From Rhytidiadelphus loreus (lineage: Eukaryota > Streptophyta > Bryopsida > Hypnales > Hylocomiaceae), in NCBI GenBank assembly GCA_947034895.1, contig OX344763.1, forward strand, positions 17,577,001 to 17,641,000: a stretch of 64,000 nt of DNA. Reading direction: 5' to 3'. Under the pieces are notes generated by a model. It worked only from the letters and a program-made list of their open reading frames with translations, was not told the origin of the DNA and did no database searches. The translations under genes were made by a program, and so were the position numbers. Shown here piece by piece: positions 46,499 to 59,400 of this stretch (its first letter is position 1; each line of letters starts with the position of its first letter).

Positions 46499-49015
46499 TG
46501 CTTGAATGCTGTTATGTCGCGACCCGGAGTTGAGAACCCAAATTTCAAAGGATTTATGGCTGATAGCGCTATAGCCAACTGGAATGCCGTATGAATTGTA
46601 TATGGAAGTGGGTTTGCAGATCAAAAAATGGAGAACAAGGAAAGAACATGCTTATTGCATTGGAATTCTTCACTCCAAAAGCATACACAGAAGTACATTA
46701 AAGAAGCTTTTCAGCAACAACATAATTTTCTTTGTAAACAGTACAAAGATGCAAAGTCAATGGAGGAAGCGGAAACAAAATACCTAGCAATTCGGTCCTG
46801 GTGGTTATCGTCGAGAGCAACTACAGAAGATGCCCTTCACCACCTAGAACATTGGCTTGCCTTTTGGCATTTCCGATACAAGCAATGGGGAGGATTCATA
46901 CAAATGGTAAGTCAATTTGATTGGAATATTGAATTTTCACCAAATTTCATTTGAATTTCTTTTTTGAATTTTAAGCAGTTTTGTAAAAAAGAACAATTTG
47001 TATCATTTGGTATGAGTGCATAGAACTTCTTAAGTCTTTGATTTAAGAAAAATAGAAATGACCCGGATTGATTAAAAGTTGGGGTAATAGGAAGGACTGG
47101 AAAATACCCATTTTTTTCCCCATAAATAATTGGAAAGAAACAGTCCATGGACAAGAAATGGGGGTAGGAGGAGGGACCTTCAATACCCCCATCGGTTTTG
47201 AGAGGGGTATGTAGGGTCCCCCTCAGTACCTCCACTTTTGATACATGTTCAATAAATTAAGTAACGCAAAAACACAAAAATATGTAAATTTGGGGTACAG
47301 TGAGGGTTGTTGGCATGGTATCTAATCCCTACTTTTGATCTGAAGGGTTCATTTTTATCCTCCATAAAATATATATTGAATACCGGTTATTTGAATTTGA
47401 ATTTATTTTGGGTTTGGTCGTTTGGAAGAAGTTTTCATTTTATATCCGATACCAAAAGTGAGGGTAGTGGAAGGGATCCCAAAGGAGCCCGTTGGACTCG
47501 ACAGGGGTATTTGGAGTCCTTCTTACTACCCTCACTTTTGGTTCATGTATTTATATACATATATATATATATTTTTTTTTTCTCAGAAGTATTAGAGAAT
47601 GGTATAAAACATTGAATCAGCTAAGCCTAGTGTTTGTGCAATTCCATCTTCAGGATTTAAGCTTGGAGGAACTTGGCGATATGCCTTCATGCAATTTGTC
47701 AGAAACCGTGCACAACAAGTGGCTTCAAATGTCTGGTAACTGAGGGAACAATCTCTTTGATGCAACATGTGATGACAGTATTCGTGCGTGGATGCAAATG
47801 ACAAATTATCGTGCATACTTGAAGGGACACGCTTCGGGATCTGGTCCATTGAAAGGGGAGTTGAAGTTGAGAGCAGCAAGACGTAGCGGTGATCCAAAGA
47901 AAATCGCAGAGGCACTAAATTCATTGCCTGGTTCAGAAGGTATTGGAACTCGCATTCCTCATTTAGAAGGAGAAGAGATTTTTGGGAGCACAAAGAGGAA
48001 GTTAGACATTCCCATTGGCGATGCAAGAGACTTGCATAGACCTGATAAAGTAAACTTTTCTCAACCTCGCGTTCGAACACGTTGCACAACAGCGCCAATG
48101 GAGTCTTCAGGACATAAAGGTAAGCAGCCTCTAATGAACACTCCGCCACACGTTACGATTGCATTTGAAAGTGATTGCGATATATCAAAATGGCACATTG
48201 CAAGAATTAGCCACAAGTCAAATGCAAAATGTTATGCTCAACAGCAAGGTTCAAACATCACATGCAAGGGAAAGATTGCCAAAGGTCGGATGGGATCTCC
48301 CGCTCCAACCTATAGTGGAAGAAAGATAGATTATGGGAGTAAGAAAGAGGTAGTGGCAGATTTTTGGTTCTGTAGAGATGACATTGAACGGTGCGTCAAA
48401 GGAAGCAAACGCAAGTGGGTTATAGATTGGCCGGAGGTTCCCGAAGTATGGCCTATCTTAATGGGAACAAATCTCACCCGAGAGGAGACCTTATTGTTGC
48501 AGCATGCTGGATTTCCACTTCAAGAGCGTCCCATATTATCTCCGCGACGACTCTTCGGTATGTCTAATGTATTCAAGAGTGTGATGTATGATGAACCAAT
48601 TCTAGTAGACGCACATGTATATCCAACTATACGAAATACCCGTACCATACGCCGAATTGCAAATGCACCTACAATTGAACAACGCAACAAGTGGGTGAGT
48701 GCTAGCAACATTAAGGGAGAGATATTGGGAGTGACATTGTTACCATTTCCTGGTTTAGGAGCTATTGTTTCACTCCAAACTAGGGTTGAACCAAATCAGA
48801 ACGTGTATCGAATCACTATGGGCATGTACCCATCATGCACGTGCCTTGACTTTACTTCTATGGTGGTTTCAACAATTGGAGGCCACTAGCAGTATGTGAA
48901 TTGCAAGCACTTGTACTACCTCTTCTGTTACTTTTGCCACCTAGACATAAACAAAGACAAGTTCATCCATGCACCAAGCTATAGCTTCAATGAGGTGAAA
49001 GCTTGTTTTGGTTAA
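46499..49015 (+). pseudogene. Mutator-like transposase copy 1, 5'-truncated
   Basis: Homology to copy 2 (56.5-59.9 kb) starts near 46499 (LNAVMSRPG). It includes NFKGFMADSAIANWNAV, where the next Arg codon is TGA at 46592 (copy 2 has R), and a Trp-rich segment ending GGFIQM|GTAAGT at 46905. After an intron, an exon near 47655 has RYAFMQFVRN. Frame breaks near 47740 precede an open frame from about 47765 with DIERCVKGSKRKWV and a SWIM-type zinc finger (CTC, then NCKH). TAG at 48887 interrupts just before QYVNCKH. The end is TAA at 49013. SWIM fingers are typical of Mutator-like transposases. All sequence before the second catalytic Asp is missing. Confidence 0.7.
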
Positions 49016-49490
49016 AGCAAGAATTATCACAATATTAGAATAATGGCAGACGCTATCTGTTAGTACTTCAATGGTATGATAGATGAATACATTTTGTACG
49101 ATTGAAAATATTATCAGTTAATTGAGGAAGTTCTCATTTTCTAACAAAAGTGATCATTTTGTTTGATTTTGTTTTTCCAATTGTAGTTCGGTTTCCATTG
49201 GTATTAATTTGATGAGTTCAATCATTATGTTTATATTTGTAAGTTGGAGATTGCTTTGTCAAAAAAATTTGGGTAATACCCTGTGTTCATTGAAGTTGAT
49301 TTTTTTTTATCTTAGTGATCATTTCATTAAATAGGAGTATTGTAGTAAGAGGTCCAAGAGACTTAGACATAGTGGCCCAGGTTCTAAAACTACAAGGCTC
49401 CAATTAATTCCGGTGGGCACAATATATCTCTATGTTGAGCTAACACTTAAGAAAATGAAGTGGAAATTATAATTTTCTTCTTTAAAAAAA
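49016..49490. other. AT-rich spacer
   Basis: No gene is seen. Confidence 0.4.
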
Positions 49491-49491
49491 C

Positions 49492-49795
49492 AGTCATAGG
49501 TCAGGTGGTTATAGGCCCTCTTTTCCTATAAATAGTAAAAAATTGTATAAATAAAAAATTAGTATTCCAAAGAATTAAAAATTTAAAAAAATTATTAAAC
49601 TTATAAATTAAGGTTGCATGCATAGGTCCTAAAATTTACTAAAAATAGTATATTTTCTTCTCCATTAAAATTATTTTTCCAAAAAAATAACATTTTGGTA
49701 AAAAAGTTGAAAAAAAATTATTTCAAGGCTCTCCGCTCACAAACTTTCCGCTCACAGCTCACAAGCTCCCCGCTCCAAGCTCGCACGCTAGCGTC
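49492..49795. repeat. Left arm of an inverted motif pair
   Basis: GTCATAGGTCAGGTGGTTATAGGCC-like sequence (about 49494) is followed 250 bp later by GCTCACAGCTCACAAGCTCC-type words. Inverse counterparts lie at about 55175-55365, and again at 55981-56003. They may be ends of a large, decayed DNA transposon. Confidence 0.45.
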
Positions 49796-50584
49796 GTTGA
49801 TCCGGTCCTTTAGGGGTTAAAAGACTTCACAGTGCACATCTGAAGTGGCACATCCGTGTTGATTCTATTCTACTCAATACCAAAGGGAGACTTGGTGCGG
49901 CAATGTAGATTATGCATGATATTAATTAGTGAGTTCCAATCAACCATCTTTTTATTTGATTATTTTCGTAGGCCTACATCAAATGATACTAATTGTGTGA
50001 GGATGTCCTTGTCTTCAGGCACACCAAAAACTCACACATCAAAACCAATTTCGTCCACACTTTGTACCATGTTTGCAAATATGGGTTGATGCCAATAGAG
50101 AATATCACTGAGCTTTTGAGCATTGAGGATACAAAGGCATGTACCCAAAGTACCTGAAAGACGTGGTATAGCATGCCAATGGAGGTGTTCACATCATTTA
50201 TTTTTCAAGTAAGATCCTTCTTCATTCTTTTTTCTTCTAATTGCGTTCCATTTTACGTCTTTGGAGTTGGTAATTGTTCAAAGAAGTAACCAATTAACTC
50301 CTTGATATTTTAACCTTTGCTCTATGGTTTCAGCAAGACATCTTGGCCACAGCAGATGCTTCTGTCCGCAAATACCACAAAGACACTCTACTATAGGATG
50401 TCACTCCACATGGTGTTGCTACTGAGATGCAATGCGCTACAAAGAAAGTAATAAGATTGCTCTGCCAAAAACTTTACAAGATTCAAGCTGTCACGAATCC
50501 GGTTTTAGGGGATGAGTGGCTTAAAGAGGTAATTGGCTTTCCGTATTCATGTTTCTTTGATTTCCTCCAAGGTTTTTTGGTTTA

Positions 50585-51530
50585 AGATACTCATTTGCAC
50601 TTGCAACATCTGAGATTGAACGACATTGGAGCTTATACGTTGTCTAAGAATTGACCTTGGACAAGCTCCAATCCATTGCAATTGCAAATGCAGAATCAAG
50701 ACACAAAGTGAAGTGGCTCAAGTGGATATTAAACTCTTCCGCCCCTACTCGTGAGGCACATCATATTCCACCAAAACCAACAAACGACGACAAAATCATA
50801 AGCTTCCTCTCCAAGGCCATTTGGTATGTTGCGGTAAGTTTCTTACATATATTATATTATCAAGCTTTTAAAATTCATATAAGGTTTTACAATTCTTATT
50901 ATCTTTTTCTTTACCTCATTGGACAGATAGAGGATTCTGCCTTGGAGTTATATGACAGTATCATTAAGGCCAACAACATCCAAGTGAATATGGATGTGCC
51001 TGCGGAGCCTGCAACACTTCTTGACTACATTGAGGGATGGCGGATGAAATGTAGGACCACGCATATGCTGGTGCCTTCAAGAATACTGAGTCTTTTAAGA
51101 AGTCAAATTCCTTCAAGTACTTCAAGCACTCCGCCCTTATTGTGAAGAGGATCATTTACAGGTTTTAAATTGTTTCCTACTCTTTGAGACTTAGTGGTGT
51201 AACATCCTTTTTCATTTCAATTATTCCTTTTACATCACATGGAAATGTCAATGGTGAGCTCTAATGTTGAGAAATTAATTTTCCACTAGGTATTTCAAGT
51301 TTGAGCTCTATGCGAAGAAGGCCGTTTCGAAGGCCCAATTACCGCCGTTTCTCAACACATGGCTTGATCGCTTGAGTGACACTTGTATGTTCTCGGTTGC
51401 CCAAGACAAGAATTGGCCCAATAATCATCTTCAAGCCGGTGCTTGGTACCTGGATTGCCTTGACAAATTTGTACCGCTAGAGGAAGAAGCTTGTCGTAGT
51501 GTGAATTTTTGGTTTTGTTAAGTTATCTTG
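50585..51530 (+). pseudogene. Degraded transposon-like coding fragments
   Basis: Pieces such as ATSEIERHWSLYVV near 50605 recall the hAT dimerisation motif (compare SSYERNWSMYSFV at 16.3 kb). An open segment at about 51290-51520 (YFKFELYAKKAVSKAQLPP) is clearly coding-like but unknown. Introns and stops separate them. The assignment to hAT is weak. Confidence 0.3.
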
Positions 51531-51589
51531 AAATTTGGAGCGGAAGTTCTCTGCAGGAACACCAATCTGGTTTAGGGATAAGTTAGAAC

Positions 51590-54500
51590 CAGAAATTAGT
51601 TGAGGAATGCAGTTAAGGAACTAACCGGATTCTAGTCTGTTACAGAATCTGTTTGGACCGGATTAGTTTGGATCGGATTGGGCAATTTGAACCGGATTGG
51701 TTCTGTCCGGATCAGATCTGGAGGACCGGATTAGGTCAGGAGCGGATTAGGGTTAACCGGATTAGGTCATTTGACCTAATTTCTGGCGGCGCTGAGAGCC
51801 TGGGACTATATAAGGAGAGGCCTTGCCAGTTAGTACCCCTTTTCTACCTTGAGCGCTGAGGCTTGTTTTCACGCTTGGGGCTGTTTTGTGTTTCCTCTTT
51901 GTGATTTCTCTTCAGATTTGTGAGGTAGGGCGTCATTAGTGAGTAGTTCTTTTGGGCGCTATGGGGTTGGACATCCACAGTTGCAATTTGTTGCTTTCCG
52001 GTCAGGACCAGGAGGGAAAGTAAGGAACGGGATGTGCGGCTAGGAGTGGAAGTGAGGTAGTCTTTGGGAGGTGCTTGAGCGCCTCAGGAATGCGTCCATG
52101 TCGCAGCTACGCAGGTCAAGATTTAGCCCGGTCTTGACAGAAGTTAAACTCCGGAAGGTGGTTCCGGTTATTCCTTCGACAGAACCGGAAAAGACCGCGC
52201 TGATGGAGGATCTCGCGAAGATGGGGTGCGTTGGTCTGGCTGAGAAGCCATAGGGTTTCAAGGAAGAGCGGGTCGTCCGCGAGCTGTTGGGGAAGCTATC
52301 GAACCAGTTCGATAATACGGTTAGAGGAAGTCCGGGTCGCTGGACAGAAGAGAAGTGGAGGGAAGTCTACAAGTTCCGGTCGGGAGGTTCAGGGATGGCC
52401 AGCCGGAAGGACGAGTACATCAAGGACAAGTTCTCGGGACCAGCGAACCCAAAGGATGGATACGCGGTGGATGATTGTGAGGATGACCGGAACCGGAACC
52501 TACTCAAGTTCCTGATTCCGATCTTCCATCCGGAGAAGCCGACAAGAGTGACGGTGACTCTCGGCAACACAATCTTTGGTGCGCTAACCGGAGAGCGGAA
52601 AGCGGATTGGGCGCGGATCATCAGTGACTTGGTTTCCAATTTGGTGCCTCGGGTAGGGAAGAGTAGGCCCACACCTCTGTCCCCCTACTTGTTTCACATG
52701 TATCATCACGATCAAGTCCTGACTGATACGGAGGAGAAGACCTGGCAATCTCAGGAGTCAATTTTGAAGTATAGAGAGTCGGAGACGGATGACGAACCGG
52801 AAGAAGAAGGTTCCGGAACGGAACCGGAAGATGACAAGACAGATGAAGAGGAGGAGTCGTTGAAGAGGACGAAACGGCAGAAGACGACACCTCCGCATGG
52901 AAGAGAAACGCCGCGGGGCGAGACTTCAGAACCGGAACGCCGACCGGATAAGAAGCCGGTCGCAGAAGGAAGTAATCCGGCTGACCCTTTCGGTGAATTG
53001 GTGGAGAACCTCTCCATGATCCGGGGAGACTGGGAGTGTAAGAGGATCACGTTGAAGAAGATTGGGAAACTGATTGGAGCCCAACCGGATAGTCTGTTAC
53101 CCGGAAAGGTAGCAGACTGCATCAGTAATCCGGAGGAGAACCGAAAACTGAGGGAAGAGAATCGTCGGCTGCAAGATGAAGTCGACTCGTTGAAGGGGGA
53201 GATCGTCACCTTCAAAGAAGATTTGGCCGCCACTAGGGAGATGGCGGATGCGACCCAGAAGACAGCAAAGATGATGAAGGAGACGTTCGGAGAATCCGGA
53301 ACGTTGGTCGCCAAAGCAAAGCTGTTTGATGAAGGGTTTCTGGTGGACAAGAAGCTATCCGGTTCCCGGATGGTCCGAATCCTGATAGACTTCGCCGAGA
53401 AGGTTGAGGCAGTTATGAGGGAAGCTCGGGAAGCTGCGGACCGGATGGAGATGAGCAGCGTGAAGCTGACCGGAACTGTACTCTCAAGGAGTATCCGCCT
53501 TTTGGATATTTCCTTTCCTGAGTCGTTTCCGGGAGGAACAGAGTTAAACCGGGGAAAGGATGTTACTCCCCAGTCGAAGAAGGAGCGGAAACCGAGAGAG
53601 ATCGGATCTGCTGAGCACATCGAGTTGGATTCATCGCCAAAGCGACCGGATCCTCCTACTGGTGAGAGGGCCAGGAACTTGCGGGAGGTCTTCGACGAGC
53701 TTCCGCCTGAGACCGTCAGTGTCACATTGAAGATGGGCATGGAGTCTTAGTGTAAAGTAGTTTTGTAAATACCGGGTGTTATGACCGGATTGTAGTTAGG
53801 AACCGGACCGGATTGGATCCCGGTCTGTTAGGAAGAAACCGGATTAGTATTCCGGTCTGTTAGGGTTTTGAACCGGGTTAGCATTTCGGTTTTGCCAGCG
53901 AGGCTTATCCCGGAAATCCAGCGTGGGTTGCTTGCGAGGATTTTCTAGGGCGCTTTTCGCTTTTTGGCGCTTTACAGTGTATATAAATTCATTCTCTGCG
54001 GAGGAGAATGGGAGTCTTCTTTTGTTCAAACTTCTTTTGTATTCTATTGGCGCCTTGTTTGTGTATTCTCCCGCAGTTGGCAGGGCAGATTGGTGAGGAG
54101 TTAGGAGCGCATTTAGAGTTTGGATTGGGATTTCTCCCCTTTGTGTTCTTGTTTTGGTTTTGAGTACATGAAGGCAGGTAGTAAGAGTTGGGAATACTTT
54201 CTAGTGCCTCAGCACTGCTAGGATTCAGTATTCCGGTTGAGGAAGCCACTGCTAAGCTAGGCGTATAGGGAAGGAGTCCTTAGGCGCGCTAGAACTCCTA
54301 GATAGGAAATCCGGTTGAGTGTCCGAACTGTTGTGAGGCCTCATTGCTGTAGTGGCGAACGGAAGAGTCTTAGTTGATGTTGGTATGGACCGTTGTACTT
54401 GCAGACACCTACCTTAGTACGGCCGGAACTTGGCATCAAGGTCATTGTAGTATGTGTGGATCGTACGGGGGGTCTTTGTGTGACCTGTGACCTAGATTGT

Positions 54501-54910
54501 TTTCTGGATTACTGTGAAAGATCAAACCGGATCCGGATTAGAGTAGGGGAGTAGAGTAGAAGAAGTGGGTCTTCAGCCACTATAAGTCACGGAAGGAGCG
54601 GCGGGCCTGCCACTCTCAAATTCAAGCGGCGACCCCTCTGATGGTAAAACAGAGGCAAAATTAAACCGGATTGGTTACTGGATCGAGTGGGAGTAGACCG
54701 GAAGTTATAGGTCTAAGAATTGTACCCAGGACCGGAAGTGTAAAGGTCTTGGTTTTGTTGCAGAGTGACGGACCGGATTACTTCCTGGTCCGGATTACTT
54801 CCTGGTCCGGATTAGGTCCGGAACCGGAAGATTGTAGGAAGTCTGGTAGTTACTTCTGTGGGTTTTGTTGTTTCCGGTTGCAGGAGTAGGACCGGAAAGG
54901 TGTAGTTGAA
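51590..54910. repeat. CCGG-word-rich block around gene D
   Basis: ACCGGATT, GTCCGGA and GAACCGGAA recur dozens of times in the 5' flank, the coding region and the 3' flank of gene D, and are rare elsewhere in the window. Near 54775-54825 GGTCCGGATTACTTCCT is repeated in tandem. Confidence 0.85.
52098..53750 (+). pseudogene. Gene D: coiled-coil protein with one in-frame TAG
   Basis: The ATG at 52098 (MSQLRRSRFSPV) starts a frame with TAG at 52251. It continues in the same frame through 499 further codons to TAG at 53748. The first 130 residues after the internal TAG form a compact domain (LLKFLIPIFHPEKPTRVTV, SPYLFHMYHHDQVL) that I believe recurs in plant repeat-associated proteins but cannot name. 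An acidic, Lys-rich linker follows (RTKRQKTTPP, NLS-like), then a coiled coil (EENRKLREENRRLQDEVDSL) and a helical tail. A structural or gag-like role is possible; nothing shows an enzyme. Codons are biased towards CCG, CGG and GGA by the block's private word. Confidence 0.55.
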
Positions 54911-55660
54911 GACTGACTTAGCTTAGAATCGTAAATAGGGTGAATACTTCACAGAATCTCGTGGGTTCGATCTTTAAAGTCACTTTTGTTATACTTTAGA
55001 GTGGTTTTTGGTAGTATAACATGGGAATTGCGTATCATGTGCTGCGACAAAGCTCTCTATAAAATCATTAAGGATAGCCCCGTTATGGAGGTAGGGTTAC
55101 CTGAATTCGTAGGTCTTGATGCTGAAGCCCGGGAGATTGGAAGAAGGCCTTGAAGAGGCGGGAGCAGCGGTGCTAGATTGTGAGCCTGTGAGCACGAGCC
55201 CAAGAGCGGTGAGCGGGGATTATGTGAGCGGTGAATTCAGAATTAGAAAATTATGAAGAAAAGACAATTTTGGGCTCCAAATAGACAATTATTTTAAAAA
55301 TTTGTGGTCAATTACTACTTTGAAGGTTTAGAATGCCTATTATTGTGGACCTATAACCGTGGAACTATTTAGGTGTACCGATTGCTATAGACATATTAGT
55401 AGGGACTTTTAATCGTGGTTTAGAGTGAATGTTTGTAGAATTGATTATTGTCGGTATGAATTTAAATAATAGGGTATACATTAAAAAGACCAGGCACAAG
55501 AGTATATTAAAACCAAAATTGATATTTGAAATAGTCTGTATTGAGTACATTTCCAAATTATAGTATTCACCCAAACAGAAAGTGATCATACTGAAGGTAT
55601 ATCTCTAATTTCAATCTACAATTTCTAAATTTGAAATACCAATCATTCAAGTACTATTGG
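54911..55660. other. Flank with the inverse counterpart of the 49.5-kb motif
   Basis: GTGAGC words lie at about 55180-55240 and GTGGACCTATAACCGTGGAAC at about 55344. No gene is seen. Confidence 0.45.
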
Positions 55661-55664
55661 TCTT

Positions 55665-55800
55665 CTAGGCTTGTTCACAACTGTCACTTGAATCCTTGAT
55701 GATACCAGCCCTAATGAGAAGCAACTTCACTTCATTGAAGCTAAAGCTTGGAGAGTGTATGAACTTGTCGACTAGTGGATTCATCTTGCAGAAATAACGG
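55665..55800 (-). pseudogene. Mutator-like transposase relic, C-terminal end only
   Basis: The minus strand reads YLFRYFCKMNPLVDKFIH then SPSFSFNEVKLLL. This aligns with CYFCHLDINKDKFIH then APSYSFNEVK of copy 1 and FIHAPSFSFNDLK of copy 2. Similarity stops abruptly near 55800. Confidence 0.7.
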
Positions 55801-56003
55801 AATAAGTAGCAACGAAGCTAGTATACGAGCGTAGAGCAGGAGCGTGGAGCGTGGAGCATAAAAATCTAAGTTGGAAATTAAAAAATCTCAAAGTATTATT
55901 TTTTTGTTTCTAAAATGTAGTAGTTTTTTAGGGAAAATTTGAAAATATTGCAACATTTTTTGAATTATAGCTTGAAAACCTATAACCGTGGACCTATGAC
56001 CAT

Positions 56004-56493
56004 GTGGAATAAGATATTTGAAAAATTTTCAATATAAAAACTTTAACCTATTGTTGTGTCTATCTATTATAAAATATTTTTTGGGAATGCAAACAATTGG
56101 GGAACTGTCAAAGAAATGTTATGTAGAAGTCCAAAATTTGTTTTAGAACCGGACATATTCTAAATCCACGGAAATCTAGAGGATTCAAAACATCTGTAGG
56201 ATTAATAGGATTTCACATTTTTGACAACGGTTCCACCTAGTACATATGTCAAATTTGGCTTTGAAAGTACATATAGACATATAGTGAAGTGAATGTCTCA
56301 ATAAATTATGCCAGAAGCAAAGAATAGATATAAAAAAGCATTCAAATACAATGTACACAGAATCAATGATATTATAAATCCAAGTAGTGGCCCTTTTGTC
56401 TCACTACATATATAAAATGAATCGGAATACAAGAAGTACTTCCTAGTTTGCCTCTTCATTGACCAAGTACATGGGGTCCTTAATTACGCTCAC
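56004..56493. other. AT-rich spacer
   Basis: No gene is seen. Confidence 0.4.
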
Positions 56494-59400
56494 CTATAAA
56501 TTGCTTTTGCACCTCAAAATCCCACTTTCAAGAATGCGTTTGAGGTCATTAAAGCTGAAGCTTGGAGCATGAATGAAAACATCTACTTCTGCATCAAGGC
56601 GGCATATGACAACAAATACGAAATATAGGTGCTTGCAGTTTGCCCATTGCCCTCTCTTTCCTAGTGCCTTTGCTGACATTTCCCTGAAATTTGGACAAGT
56701 GCATTCAGGAAATGAACCTATTGTCAACACATATTGTTGAATGTTAGGTGGTATACCTGAATCAAGCATTATGATGCATCCGAACCCAGGATGCGGTATC
56801 ATAGTTACTTGACGAACACTGGCCTTCAAAGTAAGTGCAGAAGCACAATTATTTGCTTGTTTAGTTGTTGGCGCATGAGGATTCCTCCGGAATTTTTTTC
56901 CAAACCTTGTACTAGAATGCTCTGTAGGAAAAGCTGGGACTTGGAATCCTGATACATCAGAAGGTAGTTCGTGATCTCCAAATAGCTTCTTTGGAGAGAT
57001 TTCAACACGCTCAGGAAGACGGAATCCTGCATTTTGAAGGTCCATCATCTCTTTTTGCGTTAGATTAGTTCCAAACTTCACTGGCCAAATGCTAGGCACT
57101 TCAGGTTTAGAAAGAACCCATTTTCGCTTCGAACCTTTTACGCAACGCTCAATGTCATCATTGCAGAAGAAGAATTGCATCACTTCAATCCTATTCTTCT
57201 TATAATTGTTCATATTGCCTGTGTAAGTTGGTGTTGCCGTTCCTTTACTGCCCTGCACAATTTTTGCTACACACTTTTTCTTTGTAAGAGCTTGCTGGGC
57301 AAAGCACGCCTTAGCTGATGTCTTTGGCAATCGCGCAATATGCCATTGTGACTCATCACAAGTAGTCTCCTCAATGGTTGTCACTCGAGGTGCCTTCAGT
57401 GTTGTTGATGCGTTCATTGGTCCAAGTGGCACTAAAATTTCTGCCTCTTCTTCGTTTTCATCAGATATAGGTTCTTCAAAGATTGTATCCAAAGGAATCC
57501 TAGAAGAACTTGCTTTAGTTGACCTTGTTCTCTGATGTGGCCGCGAGAAAATCACTTTGTCAGGACGGTGTGAATCATATTCAGACCCCAATGGCAAATT
57601 TGGCATCCGATTTTGAGATCCAAAAACCTCCTCACCTTCAAAGTGAGGATCTCTAGTGCAATATTCTCCAGCCCCTGGTACACTTGCCATTGCATCATTA
57701 AGACCTTTAGGATTTCCAGTACGTTGGGCATACCTCTGTGCAACACGAAGCATAAGTTCTTCCTTACCGGGACCTGTCCCTGGGTTGTCACCTTTTAGAA
57801 ATTGATGATAGCGAACCATCTGCATAAATGCCCTTACATAGTCATCAACAGTGGCAACGTACAAATCATTCCCTCGATTTCCAGATTGTTATAGCCATTT
57901 GTTATGAATTGTCTCCGCAAGATTGCAATTTTTGATGTTGATCTTGAAGGTCGGCACGAATGTCTGCCTTCGTATGTTTCTCCATAGATTGAGTCCAACG
58001 AAAGAGACATGTGCGTTCTCGATTGAGCATAGGCTTGGATGGATCACCACTCCCATATATTAATCTCACCGCATTCCAATTAGCTTGAGCACAGTCAGCC
58101 ATAAATCCCTTGAAATAAGGCAAGGGGATACCATATTTGGCCATTACGGTGTTCAAATTATTCCAGAAATTGCTTTGGGCAATGGAATCCTCGGATTGCA
58201 TGTCACAAAGAGCAATAGTCATTACACGGCAGAAACTTGGATCATAAACATGGCATGCCATGGTAGTCCACTGCTTCACTCGTTTGATATGATCAAACAT
58301 GATCCAAGCGTCTTGAAGGTCACCACCTGGTTGCATCCGTGTCACCAAATTGACGCCACTACCAGGGCCTAACTCAGACATTTTGAAGACGAAAACTTTG
58401 TCTGAATCAGATCCTTGACCAGGAAACTTGTTTTCTTGAACATAAGCCCAATTACTGCATCCACGAAGCTTGGTGATGCTGTCCATGACTCCGAACCTTT
58501 GAAAATACTTGAATGTGGTAACCTCGTTTCTAATGCTTGGAGAACTCATGTATTTGCATTTGTCAAGAATAGGGATGAGTTCATCAAGTCCAAACTTTGC
58601 AGGAGGGGCTCCCTCCGGTCGAAGAAGTAACTCTCCCAATAATTCCTTACTTGCCTCTAGGACAATTGAAGAATTGGTTGCAGATGGAGTCCTCTCCACT
58701 TGATCAGATATTAACGACCGAATCTTCTCCTTTGAATCACGACAATCTCCATCTTTTACTGGGTGCTCATGAATACCGAAGTGAACACATGCTCGCCTCA
58801 TCTCCTTGTTTCCAACCACATAGTATATCTTTGCTGGGCAACTTGCAATACATAAAGGAACACTACAGCAAATCTTGCATGCAATTGTTGAACCAGAAAG
58901 AGGATTAGAACCCACCTCAAATGGAACGGGAGAACATCCTTCCCATTTAGTCTCATTCATAGCTGCTCTACGATGCACACGAGTAAGATAGTCGCAATTG
59001 ACGTTATCACAACGAAGATGACCCACACATGAAGCCAATCGAAAAGTCATTCCATCGTCGTTTTTGATGTTAGTCGTACGTGTATTTGACCAAACGTGCC
59101 CATCATAGCGTTTCTCCATTCCACTTAAAAGGTTTGCTTGTCTTTGAGCGCTAGAATATTGAAGGGGTGGTAATTCAAAAATCACATCACCGTTGAAAAC
59201 CGGAGGAACAAAATCAACCTCATGGATTGCAAGTAAATCATAATTAAGCTTCTTGAATGGGTTCCTCGACCCTTTCATAGAACACAGCTTCCGTAGACAT
59301 GGAACGATGGATTGTCCTTGAATATGCTCGGATCCTGAAACTACCGTTGGTGAAGCCACAAACAATGCGCCATTGACTTTGGATAAAGGAGATAGAGTTT

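Noticed and set aside
52751..53740. 329-codon minus-strand frame opposite gene D
   Set aside because: Antisense shadow; the plus strand has the coherent acidic and coiled-coil protein.
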